Origin: JABMMZ01 sp044368575
Lineage (GTDB): Bacteria > Bacteroidota > Bacteroidia > NS11-12g > UBA955
Assembly: GCA_044368575.1 (NCBI GenBank)
Contig: JBIPPH010000010.1
Coordinates: forward strand, 1 to 62,872
DNA length: 62,872 bases
Direction of reading: 5' to 3'
Part shown: positions 8,703 through 16,500 of the stretch, piece by piece
Layout of the letters: each line of letters opens with the position of its first letter
Numbering within the stretch: the stretch's first letter is position 1
Program-made: the position numbers and the translations under genes
The notes under the pieces: model-generated
Databases searched by the model: none
The model's input: only the letters and a program-made list of their open reading frames with translations
Told to the model about the DNA's origin: nothing

Positions 8703-8786
8703 GCCCAGGTGGCGGAATTGGTAGACGCGCTGGTCTCAAACACCTGTGGGTTCACCCCCGTACCGGTTCGACTCCGGTCCTGGGCA
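8703..8786 (+). tRNA. tRNA-Leu (anticodon CAA)
   Basis: The acceptor arm pairs GCCCAGG (8703-8709) with CCTGGGC (8779-8785), and the discriminator base is A. The D arm contains GGTAGACGC, and the T arm is CCGGTTCGACTCCGG. A long variable arm (TGGGTTCACCCCC) marks a class II tRNA. The anticodon loop CTCAAAC gives anticodon CAA, reading UUG. The 3' CCA is not encoded (CTT follows the discriminator). The anticodon stem CTGGT/ACCTG has a T-T mismatch at its second pair. Confidence 0.96.
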
Positions 8787-8792
8787 CTTTCA

Positions 8793-8824
8793 AAAACCCT
8801 GACTTTTCAGTTGGGGTTTTTTAT
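8793..8824 (+). terminator. Terminator after tRNA-Leu
   Basis: AAAACCC pairs with GGGTTTT around an inner stem that uses two G-T wobbles, and a T-rich run follows. It ends the tRNA transcript 7 bp after the mature end and before the purD promoter. Confidence 0.7.
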
Positions 8825-8882
8825 TGGGGTAAATTGTGATTTACTATTCCATCGGAAAAGGTTAGTATAATTCGGAATTGTT

Positions 8883-8890
8883 TACTTTTG
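8883..8890 (+). promoter_or_regulatory. -7 promoter element of purD (leaderless arrangement)
   Basis: TACTTTTG matches TAnnTTTG exactly and ends only 4 bp before the purD ATG at 8895. Transcription from this element would start at or within a base or two of the A of the start codon. I see no good -33 TTTG. Confidence 0.6.
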
Positions 8891-8894
8891 TACT

Positions 8895-10166
8895 ATGAAT
8901 ATTTTGATTTTAGGCAGTGGCGGACGCGAACATGTATTGGCTAAAAAAATGAGTCAAAGCAAGGCCATTACTAAGTTGTTTATAGCTCCAGGTAATGCAG
9001 GTACTGCAGAATGTGGTCAAAATATAGCCATTTCAGCGACAGATTTTGCTGCAGTTGCAGAGGTTTGTTTAAACCATCATATAGACTTGATATTGCCAGG
9101 CAATGAAGATCCATTAGTAGCAGGTATTGTTGATTTTATTGCCGCGCATCCTCAACTCAATCATCTAATGGTAGCAGGTCCTAGCAAAGCTGCTGCTCAA
9201 TTAGAAGGCAGTAAAGATTTTTCTAAAATTTTAATGGCCAAATACCAAATACCAACTGCAAAATTTTTAACAGTTACAGCCGATAATTACGAGGCTGGTT
9301 GTGCCTTTTTAGATCAATTGTCTTCTCCATATGTGCTCAAAGCCGATGGATTAGCTGCTGGTAAAGGGGTTTTAATCATTGATGATTTAGCCCAAGCCAA
9401 GTCTGATTTGAAAGACATGTTGCATGGTAAATTTGGTCAAGCCAGCGCTAAGGTAGTCATTGAAGAATTTCTTAAAGGGATAGAATTAAGTGCCTTTGTA
9501 TTAGCTGATGGTGAGCATTATATTATGTTGCCTGAAGCTAAAGACTATAAACGCATTGGTGTAGGTGATACAGGCTTAAATACAGGTGGAATGGGGGCAG
9601 TATCTCCAGTGCCTTTCGCCGATAAAGCATTCATGGATAAGGTTGAGGCGGAAGTGGTTGTTCCCACTCTGAAAGGACTTCAACAAGAGGGAATTCCTTA
9701 CAAAGGTTTTTTATTTATAGGCTTAATGAATGTAGATGGCCAACCAAAAGTGATCGAATACAATTGTCGAATGGGTGACCCTGAAACCGAAGTGGTTATT
9801 CACCGTTTAAACAATGACTTATTAGAATTAATGGTGGCTACCTGCCAAGGTCAATTGCATAAACAAACTTTAAGTGTTAATCCCCAGACAGCAGTTACTG
9901 TATTCATGGTATCTGGAGGTTATCCTGAACAATTTGAAAAAGGCTATGAAATCACTGGATTAGATATGGTTAAGGATTCTGTGGTATACCATGCAGGAAC
10001 AACCATAAAAGACAATAAGGTTGTTACCAATGGTGGCCGTGTAATAGCTGTTACTTCAGTGGGAGATGATATCTCATCGGCTCTGAAGCATTCAATGGCC
10101 AATGCCGCTTTCATTCAGTTTGAAAATAAATATTACAGAACAGATATAGGCCAAGATTTATTATGA
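8895..10166 (+). CDS. purD: Phosphoribosylamine-glycine ligase (GAR synthetase)
   Basis: PurD catalyses ATP-dependent joining of glycine to phosphoribosylamine, the second step of de novo purine synthesis. The 423-residue length is normal. The N-terminal GSGGREHVLAKKM is the family hallmark. Further on are the ATP-grasp segments LKADGLAAGKGVLII (residues about 150-165), LPEAKDYKRIGVGDTGLNTG, and the metal-binding VIEYNCRMGDPETEVV. The C-terminal domain has VSGGYPEQFEKGYEI. The ATG at 8895 begins the family's conserved N-terminus directly. The gene overlaps the DUF502 gene by ATGA, so both are probably cotranscribed. Confidence 0.97.
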   Translation: MNILILGSGGREHVLAKKMSQSKAITKLFIAPGNAGTAECGQNIAISATDFAAVAEVCLNHHIDLILPGNEDPLVAGIVDFIAAHPQLNHLMVAGPSKAAAQLEGSKDFSKILMAKYQIPTAKFLTVTADNYEAGCAFLDQLSSPYVLKADGLAAGKGVLIIDDLAQAKSDLKDMLHGKFGQASAKVVIEEFLKGIELSAFVLADGEHYIMLPEAKDYKRIGVGDTGLNTGGMGAVSPVPFADKAFMDKVEAEVVVPTLKGLQQEGIPYKGFLFIGLMNVDGQPKVIEYNCRMGDPETEVVIHRLNNDLLELMVATCQGQLHKQTLSVNPQTAVTVFMVSGGYPEQFEKGYEITGLDMVKDSVVYHAGTTIKDNKVVTNGGRVIAVTSVGDDISSALKHSMANAAFIQFENKYYRTDIGQDLL

Positions 10167-10762
10167 TTACAAAGGACACACATAAAGTTATTAAACGAAA
10201 GTTACTGGCTCGAATAGCTCGTTATTTTTTCAGAGGATTGCTAATCTCTATACCTTTAGTAGCTACAGGTGCGATCATACTATGGTTGTTTGAAACTGTA
10301 GATAATTTATTGGGGAAAGACCATTTACCTGGGATTGGTGTTTTAATTATTATATCAGGAATTCTGATTATTGGAATCATTGGTTCATCTTATATCGCAA
10401 AACCATTTATTGATTGGTTTGATGATTGGTTAGAAAGAACTCCTGGTATTAAATTTTTATATTCTTCTGTGAAGGATATCATGGAGGCTTTTGTAGGTGA
10501 AAAGAAAAAGTTTTCATCTCCTGTTTTGGTAGAAATGGGCGCCAAAGACATCTATAAGATAGGATTTATTACACAAAAGGATCTAAAATCATTAGGTATG
10601 GAGGGCTTTTCTGCTGTTTATTTCCCTAAATCTTATGGTTTTGTTGGTGATTTATACATTGTTTCAAATACAAGTATAAAGCCATTGGATGCTAACCCGA
10701 CCAATGTGTTTAAGATGATTGTGTCTGGCGGTGTAACTGGCGTCGATGAGCAAGACGCTTAA
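10163..10762 (+). CDS. DUF502 family membrane protein
   Basis: The protein has 199 residues with two membrane helices near 25-45 and 60-85. A conserved stretch WFDDWLERTPGIKFLYSSVKD follows, then a soluble C-terminal half with VYFPKSYGFVGDLYIV, as in the DUF502 family. No biochemical function is established. Plant relatives (LCV/COV) affect vascular patterning, which says little about bacteria. Translation is coupled to purD through a 4-bp ATGA overlap. The last 53 bases overlap the 3' end of the convergent lycopene cyclase gene. Confidence 0.88.
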   Translation: MITKDTHKVIKRKLLARIARYFFRGLLISIPLVATGAIILWLFETVDNLLGKDHLPGIGVLIIISGILIIGIIGSSYIAKPFIDWFDDWLERTPGIKFLYSSVKDIMEAFVGEKKKFSSPVLVEMGAKDIYKIGFITQKDLKSLGMEGFSAVYFPKSYGFVGDLYIVSNTSIKPLDANPTNVFKMIVSGGVTGVDEQDA

Positions 10763-11420
10763 ACCATTCATACAGGCCAATACAAATGACCAACATAGTC
10801 ATGTTGTATATAAAATCTTCAACAGGTATTGATCCAATTCTGATACCTATAATTTCATTTGGATTGTAATCTACTATTGGTAAATAGGTTAAAATGCCAT
10901 TGACTATAAACATTGGTATTAGTGATACAACATAAGCGAAATAAAACCAACTCATATATCGTCGTTTTATGACAAGCAAATGCGTACTTAAAATAGCAGT
11001 TAAAATTAAGCAAGTTATTGCAGTATAAAGCCTGTCATTGAACCAATATAATAAAGTTGAACTGATGCCTAAAAACAATAGGGTTAACCAACGATAGAAT
11101 GCGTCAAAAGTTTCAGATTTTCTGAGATAAGCTTTTAAACATTCATAAACAAAAACACAGGCGTATGGAACTGTAAAAAAGAATAAAACTTCTTCGAGAG
11201 GTATATCAAAACAGTAGTACCCTAATATGTATAGTTTGTTAAATCCCCATACAGCCATACTTGTAAACCACTGGTCCCAAATTAGAAAAAGGGTAGCAGT
11301 AATAGCAATTGCAGGAAAGAGTTGAGGCCAGTATTGATAAAAATTTACCTTTTTATCAAAGGATAATAACAGCGGGAATGCTATTGTGAGAATATTGATC
11401 CAGAGGTATAAACTATTCAT
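10710..11420 (-). CDS. Lycopene cyclase domain protein (CrtYcd-type, fused)
   Basis: This is an integral membrane protein of 236 residues from ATG 11420, with about 6-7 helices. It holds two copies of the lycopene cyclase domain: the first has FDIPLEEVLFFFTVPYACVF, and the second has GIRIGSIPVEDFIYN. The paired P-(L/V)-E-(E/D) motifs mark the CrtYc/CrtYd heterodimer family, here joined in one chain. The expected reaction is ring closure of lycopene to beta-carotene. I prefer 11420 over the longer start at 11447 because it gives MNSLYLWINILTI, like family members, and places the ATG in an ATGAATAG overlap with the sigma factor stop. No crtB or crtI is in the window. Confidence 0.88.
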   Translation of the reverse strand: MNSLYLWINILTIAFPLLLSFDKKVNFYQYWPQLFPAIAITATLFLIWDQWFTSMAVWGFNKLYILGYYCFDIPLEEVLFFFTVPYACVFVYECLKAYLRKSETFDAFYRWLTLLFLGISSTLLYWFNDRLYTAITCLILTAILSTHLLVIKRRYMSWFYFAYVVSLIPMFIVNGILTYLPIVDYNPNEIIGIRIGSIPVEDFIYNMTMLVICIGLYEWFKRLAHRRQLHRQTQSS

Positions 11421-11958
11421 TGCTAGCGCGAGCAGCAGAAAAATCATTGCTGTATGCCTTTAATGACAAACGCAACATTCTTCTTGCAACAAATATACGG
11501 GTTTTAACCGTTCCAATCGGAATGTGTAATTCATCAGCAATTTCTTGGTATTTAAAACCTTCAGAATTCAATAGAAAAGTAACCCTTAAGTCTTTTGGAA
11601 GTGCTTTGATGGCTTCGGTAAGGTCTTGTCTGATAAATTTCAATTCTGCTTGGTTGATGGTTTGATGATTTGGTATATCTAAGAAATAAGTATTGTCTGT
11701 AGTGTCTATGAAGGTGTTGCGCTTCATCATTCTTCTGTATTGGTTAATAAAACTATTTCTAAGAATGGTAAATAACCATGCCTTTAAATTACTTCCACTG
11801 TGAAATTTGTCTTTGTATCTTAATGCTTTCAGCATGGTTTCTTGCACCAAGTCTTTTGCATCATCCATATTTCTGGTTAATTGTAAAGCAAGGGCTTTGA
11901 GGGATTTCATTTCTTGTTTAATTTGTTCCTCAAACATCAAGTGATTTGTTGATTGCAT
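11413..11958 (-). CDS. ECF-type RNA polymerase sigma factor
   Basis: A 181-residue sigma-70 family protein with only regions 2 and 4. Region 2 holds DDAKDLVQETMLKALRYKDK and the tryptophan-containing LKAWLFTILRNSFIN. Region 4 holds the helix-turn-helix GFKYQEIADELHIPIGTVKTR. The chosen start is ATG 11958; a start at 12000 would add 14 residues. Its stop overlaps the lycopene cyclase start, so the two form an operon. The usual membrane anti-sigma partner is absent: upstream is a 424-bp gap to queD. The neighbour suggests control of carotenoid or photo-oxidative stress genes, as with CarQ-type sigma factors. That role is inferred. Confidence 0.9.
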   Translation of the reverse strand: MQSTNHLMFEEQIKQEMKSLKALALQLTRNMDDAKDLVQETMLKALRYKDKFHSGSNLKAWLFTILRNSFINQYRRMMKRNTFIDTTDNTYFLDIPNHQTINQAELKFIRQDLTEAIKALPKDLRVTFLLNSEGFKYQEIADELHIPIGTVKTRIFVARRMLRLSLKAYSNDFSAARASNE

Positions 11959-11977
11959 GGTACAAAGGTGATTATTT

Positions 11978-12269
11978 TGTTTAAGAAATCTTTCACACAT
12001 CGTTTAATTTCTGTTTAAAAAAAGTTAAACAACTTTCAATATCTTGATAATCATGTATATAAATATCATTTTACTGGGTTTTTAAGTGGTTTATAGGTTT
12101 TTGTTTAAGGGCTAAAGCCTAGTGTTTATTGGGTTTAATCGCGTATAAACAAGATGTAATAATTAAACAAAATAGTGAGATAGATTTAAGTTATAGGGGG
12201 GTAATTTTCCTTATTATTTAGTTATTTATCTGTATATCAGACATTTATATGTTTTATTGCTTTGTTTAA
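11978..12269. promoter_or_regulatory. Cluster of TGTTTAA motifs upstream of the sigma factor
   Basis: The heptamer TGTTTAA occurs six times exactly: plus strand at 11978, 12012, 12102 and 12263, and as TTAAACA at 12025-12031 and 12163-12169. TGTTTAT (12123) and ATAAACA (12145) form a further inverted pair. Copies at 12012-12018 and 12025-12031 make a perfect inverted repeat with a 6-bp spacer. Base composition would predict well under one copy. This looks like an operator array for a dimeric regulator. Apart from it and the queD promoter, the gene-free stretch 12001-12382 shows only AT-rich sequence. Confidence 0.55.
12012..12031. promoter_or_regulatory. Perfect inverted repeat TGTTTAA-N6-TTAAACA
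   Basis: This is the best-formed pair in the motif cluster. It lies 53 bp upstream of the sigma factor ATG at 11958. Arm length and 13-bp centre spacing fit a dimeric helix-turn-helix protein. Confidence 0.55.
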
Positions 12270-12332
12270 ATTTAATTTAACAAAAAAACACTGTTGGTCG
12301 AATAGTATGCAAGACTTACCCTTTATATCAAG

Positions 12333-12340
12333 TATTTTTG
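12333..12340 (+). promoter_or_regulatory. -7 promoter element of queD-folE
   Basis: TATTTTTG matches TAnnTTTG exactly, 42 bp before the queD ATG. A small palindrome, GTATA-G-TATAC (12371-12381), lies directly before the start codon, and the related ATAGTATGC occurs at 12302-12310. I see no preQ1 riboswitch fold here. Confidence 0.5.
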
Positions 12341-12382
12341 TGATGGCTAAAACTATTTAGCTTTTAAATCGTATAGTATACA

Positions 12383-12793
12383 ATGTTGGTTTCAGTATTT
12401 AGAAAGGCACACTTTAACGCCGCACACAGATTGCACAATCCCTTATTAAGCGAAGAAGAAAATAAAGCTTTGTTTGGTTTGTGCAACAATCCAAATTATC
12501 ACGGGCACAATTATATATTGGAAGTTAAAGTGAAAGGTCCTGTTGATCCTAAAACAGGCTATGTAATTGATACCAAGATTTTAAAACAATTAATTCAAAA
12601 AGAAGTACATGATCCATTCGATCATAGAAATTTAAATTTAGATACTGAAGATTTCAAGACACTTAATCCAACTGCAGAGAATATAGCTGTTGTTATATGG
12701 AAACGCCTCAAGGCGCATTTACCAATGCAACTCTCTTTAACGGTTAGATTATTTGAAACAGACAACAATTACGTAGAATACGAAGGCGAATGA
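12383..12793 (+). CDS. queD: 6-carboxy-5,6,7,8-tetrahydropterin synthase
   Basis: QueD converts dihydroneopterin triphosphate to 6-carboxytetrahydropterin, the second step of the queuosine/7-deazaguanine pathway. The 136-residue protein has the zinc ligands His15 (FNAAH) and His40/His42 (NYHGHNY), the catalytic Cys34 (LCNNPN) and the C-terminal FETDNNYVEY. It overlaps folE by ATGA, and FolE makes its substrate. QueE, the next enzyme, is in this window at 39.8-40.4 kb. A eukaryotic-type 6-pyruvoyl tetrahydropterin synthase function cannot be fully excluded, but the pathway context favours QueD. Confidence 0.9.
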   Translation: MLVSVFRKAHFNAAHRLHNPLLSEEENKALFGLCNNPNYHGHNYILEVKVKGPVDPKTGYVIDTKILKQLIQKEVHDPFDHRNLNLDTEDFKTLNPTAENIAVVIWKRLKAHLPMQLSLTVRLFETDNNYVEYEGE

Positions 12794-13464
12794 ACAACCA
12801 TACACACCACCATGACGAACATGGTCATGAAGACCATCATGAACACTCAGAATTCACTACTCAAACGCCCTTAAGAGCGGATGCCTTTGAATTGTCTGAT
12901 GATGCCAAAATAGATATTATTGCAGGCCACTTTAAGTCCATAATGGAGACTTTGGGCTTAGATTTATCTGATGATAGTCTTAAAGGCACTCCTAGAAGAG
13001 TTGCTAAAATGTACGTAAAAGAATCGTTTTGGGGATTGAATCCAGAAGCTAAGCCTACTGTATCTCATTTTAAGAATAAGTTCAAATACCAACAGATATT
13101 GCTTGAAAAAGACATTCAATTCTATACCAATTGCGAACACCATTTTGTGCCATTTTTTGGAAATGCCCATGTGGCATACATTCCAAACGGAAAAGTCATT
13201 GGCTTGTCAAAACTTAATAGAATAGTGGAGTATTACTCTAAACGCCCACAAGTTCAAGAGCGCATGACCATGCAGATTGCACAAGAACTTAAATCAATTT
13301 TGGGTACTGAAAATGTTGCTGTCATTATCAATGCCAAACATTTGTGTGTGGCCAGTAGAGGAATAAAAGACAATAGCAGCCATACTACAACCGCAGAATA
13401 TTGTGGCTTGTTTAATGAACCTGAAAACCGTTTAGAACTGCACCGATTATTATCTATTGTTTAG
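12790..13464 (+). CDS. folE: GTP cyclohydrolase I with a His-rich N-terminus
   Basis: FolE hydrolyses GTP to dihydroneopterin triphosphate, which feeds both folate and queuosine synthesis. Conserved segments are GTPRRVAKMY, the zinc site FYTNCEHHFVPFFG, GLSKLNRIVEYYSKRPQVQERM and HLCVASRGI. These are complete, and at 224 residues the length is normal. Unusual is the N-terminus: nine of the first 20 residues are His (positions 4, 6, 7, 8, 11, 13, 16, 17 and 19), mixed with Asp and Glu. Such tails usually bind zinc or nickel. Translation is coupled to queD by the 4-bp overlap. Confidence 0.96.
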   Translation: MNNHTHHHDEHGHEDHHEHSEFTTQTPLRADAFELSDDAKIDIIAGHFKSIMETLGLDLSDDSLKGTPRRVAKMYVKESFWGLNPEAKPTVSHFKNKFKYQQILLEKDIQFYTNCEHHFVPFFGNAHVAYIPNGKVIGLSKLNRIVEYYSKRPQVQERMTMQIAQELKSILGTENVAVIINAKHLCVASRGIKDNSSHTTTAEYCGLFNEPENRLELHRLLSIV

Positions 13465-13487
13465 TAAAATATTTCCTCGGATTTATT

Positions 13488-13495
13488 TACTTTCG
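13488..13495 (+). promoter_or_regulatory. -7 promoter element of the M1 peptidase gene
   Basis: TACTTTCG differs from TAnnTTTG at one base and lies 8 bp before the ATG at 13504, so any leader is only a few bases. Confidence 0.45.
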
Positions 13496-13503
13496 CAATA
13501 GTC

Positions 13504-16500
13504 ATGAACAAGTTTAAAAACAGTTTATTATTTGCCTGTATTTGCCCTTCATTCTTATGGGCAGGCCTCAATATTTCACATCCTGATTATTGGAAAAATA
13601 GACGACCATCTTCGGCCTATTGGCAACAAGATGTCCATTATACCATTGATGCGCATATTGACGACTCTTTGGATGAAATAAATGGCACAGAGCGTTTGGT
13701 GTATTACAATAATAGCCCAGACCACCTAGACAAAGTCTATTTTCATTTATATCAAAATGCATTTCAACCTGGTGCTTATGCGCATGCATTAAACGAGGTG
13801 AATCACGAAGTTACCACATTTGGAAAATACGAGGCTCAGAAAATGGGCACCTTGATTGATGGTTTTAAAATTAACGGTCAGCCAGTTGTTTATACTATTG
13901 ATAACACAATTCTGATGGCTAAATTGCAAAAGTCATTAGCCCCTGGCGATTCTCTAATTTTTGATATCAAATTCAGAACCTATTGGGACAACGGCTCAAT
14001 GAGAAGACGTTTCAAAGTGTTTAGTCCAGATGGTGATAATAAACATTTTGACGGTGTGCATTGGTACCCTAGAATTTGTGTTTATGATCGCAAATTTGGT
14101 TGGGAAACTGACCAACATTTGGGCAAAGAATTCTATGGCGATTATGGCGTGTTTGATGTGGTTTTGGATTTTCCTTCAAAATATGTTGTAGAAGCCACAG
14201 GTGTTTTAAGCAATGCCAATGAGGTCATGCCTGAAAGTCTAAGAAAGCAATTAGACATAGCCAACTATTCTAAAGAAGTGTTTGTTGATGACGGCAAAGC
14301 TGAACGTGTGCCAAGTGGATACAAATTTAAGACCCCAACTGAAGGTAGAAAGCAATGGCGTTATCATGCTGAGAATGTTCATGATTTTGCCTTTACAGCA
14401 GACCCTACATACAGAATGGCCAGTGTTGAGTGGAAAGGCATACAGTGTATTGCTTTAGCTCAAGAACAAAATGCACCTTATTGGTATCCTTCTGCCGCTT
14501 TTGTAGCCAAAGTAGTTGAAACATATAGCACTGATTTTGGTATGTATGGCTATCCTAAAATTGTAGCCGCTGATGCGCGCGACGGAATGGAATACCCAAT
14601 GATTACGCTCAATGGGGGCAATTGGCCAGGTCATCAATATGTCATTGCGCACGAGGTTGGTCATAATTGGTTCTTTGGTATGATTGGTAACAACGAAACA
14701 TACAGAGCTATGCTTGATGAGGGCTTTACTCAATTTTTAACTTCATGGAGCATAAAGCGTTTCAATCATTATCCATTGCATGCAAGTGCTTACGATGAAC
14801 AAAGTGTATACAATGGTTATCTTAACGATGCCATGAATCACAAAGACATTCCCTTGAATACCCATAGCGATGATTTTAGTTCTGCAGTAGGGCATGGTGG
14901 AGGCTACAGACATGTGTATTACAAAACCGCTACCATGTTGTATAACCTTCAATATGTATTAGGCGATACCTTGTTTTTGAGTGCAATGAAACACTATTTC
15001 AAAACTTGGAAATTTGCACACCCATATCCTGAAGATTTCAGAGCAGCCATTATTCATTACAGCAAAGTGGATTTAAATTGGTTCTTTGACCAATGGATGG
15101 AAACCACCAAAACCATTGATTACAAAGTCATGAAGTACAAATTGATTAAGGCTTCTAAATCTGATCAACAGTATCATTATGCTATTCAATTCAAAAGAAA
15201 AGGGGATATGCAAATGCCTCTTGATGTTACAGTAACTGATAAGGCCAACCAAACGTATGAGTACATTGTGCCTAATACGTATTTTGTAAAACCTGAAAAT
15301 AGAGTAGCACTTAAAACTTGGAAAGGTTGGGGCTTGCTGAATCAAACCTACACAGATACCATTCAACTAAAACACCCAATCAAGGCTATTGTAATTGATA
15401 CCACCCACCGTTTAGCGGATGTATACAGAATGGACAATGTGCGTGTCAAAAATGCTTACAAATTGCCAATGGTGTTTAAACTTAACAAAGGCATTGCACC
15501 CACTTCTAGTTTTAATTACCGCAACGGTAGCTGGAGTCCTGACTTTTGGTTCAATGCGGTTGATGGTTTGAAAATAGGGGTGAACACCCACTTTGAATAT
15601 GTAAAAGTGAAGCATGTTTTTGATTGGTCTATCTGGTACAATTCAGGTATTGGAGCTGAGCAAAACTACAGTTCATCTGTTCGCAAACCTTTGTCCTATG
15701 CTTTGTCTTATTCGAATTTAGTAGGTAAAGATGCTTTTATTTACTGGAATACTAAGTTCTTAGACGGGGTTTATTACGATGATTTGGGCTTCAAAAAGAC
15801 ATTTGGTCAAAACACCTTTAATATTCATTTTAAATCTATAGTTCTGGATAGTCATGCATCTGTATACTGGCCTTCAGCCAATAGTATTGAAAGAGAAGCA
15901 AAAGCCAATACCAGTATTATCGTTGATTACATTCGTCAATACAAATACTTGCACGGCAATGGTACAATTAAGTCCTCACTTAGAGGTAGTAGTTTAAGTA
16001 AAGATTACGGTTATGGCTCATTCAAATTAGAAGTCATTAACAACAACCATTTGGGTAAATTGGATCTAAAAACCAGATTTTATTTTCAGCACATAGAAGG
16101 CAATGCTATTCCAGAAGAAGTCTTATTGAATTTAGCCTCTGCCAATATGGAAGATTTACTCGAAAGCAAATTTACCAGATCAAGAGCATGGATTCCCCCT
16201 TCAAACTTAGGCTATGGCGTAAACACCAATCACTTTCAAATGGGTGGCGGACTTAATTTGAGAGGCTATGCTGGTTATTTAGCCCCAGTCAATGCCAATG
16301 GCAACCAATACAATTTATTCCAAGGTAATGGCGGCGTTTCGGGATCTGTAGAATTGGATTTTGACCGCTTAGTAAAATGGCAACCAAAATTAACCAAGCA
16401 ATACTTGCACATTGATGCTTATGCCTTTGCAGACGCAGGGTTAATTTATCAAACCACCAACCAAACAGTTGTTCAATCTCCACTTAGAATGGATGCAGGT

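Noticed and set aside
12001..12382. AT-rich gap as a possible replication origin or mobile-element remnant
   Set aside because: No DnaA-box cluster (TTATCCACA-like), no inverted terminal repeats, no target duplication and no neighbouring dnaA or dnaN. The repeated TGTTTAA motif fits an operator array better.
12333..12382. preQ1 riboswitch upstream of queD
   Set aside because: The leader is short and AT-rich, and I could not draw the C-rich loop and A-rich tail of the preQ1 class I fold. The queD leader has only about 42 bases after the -7 element.
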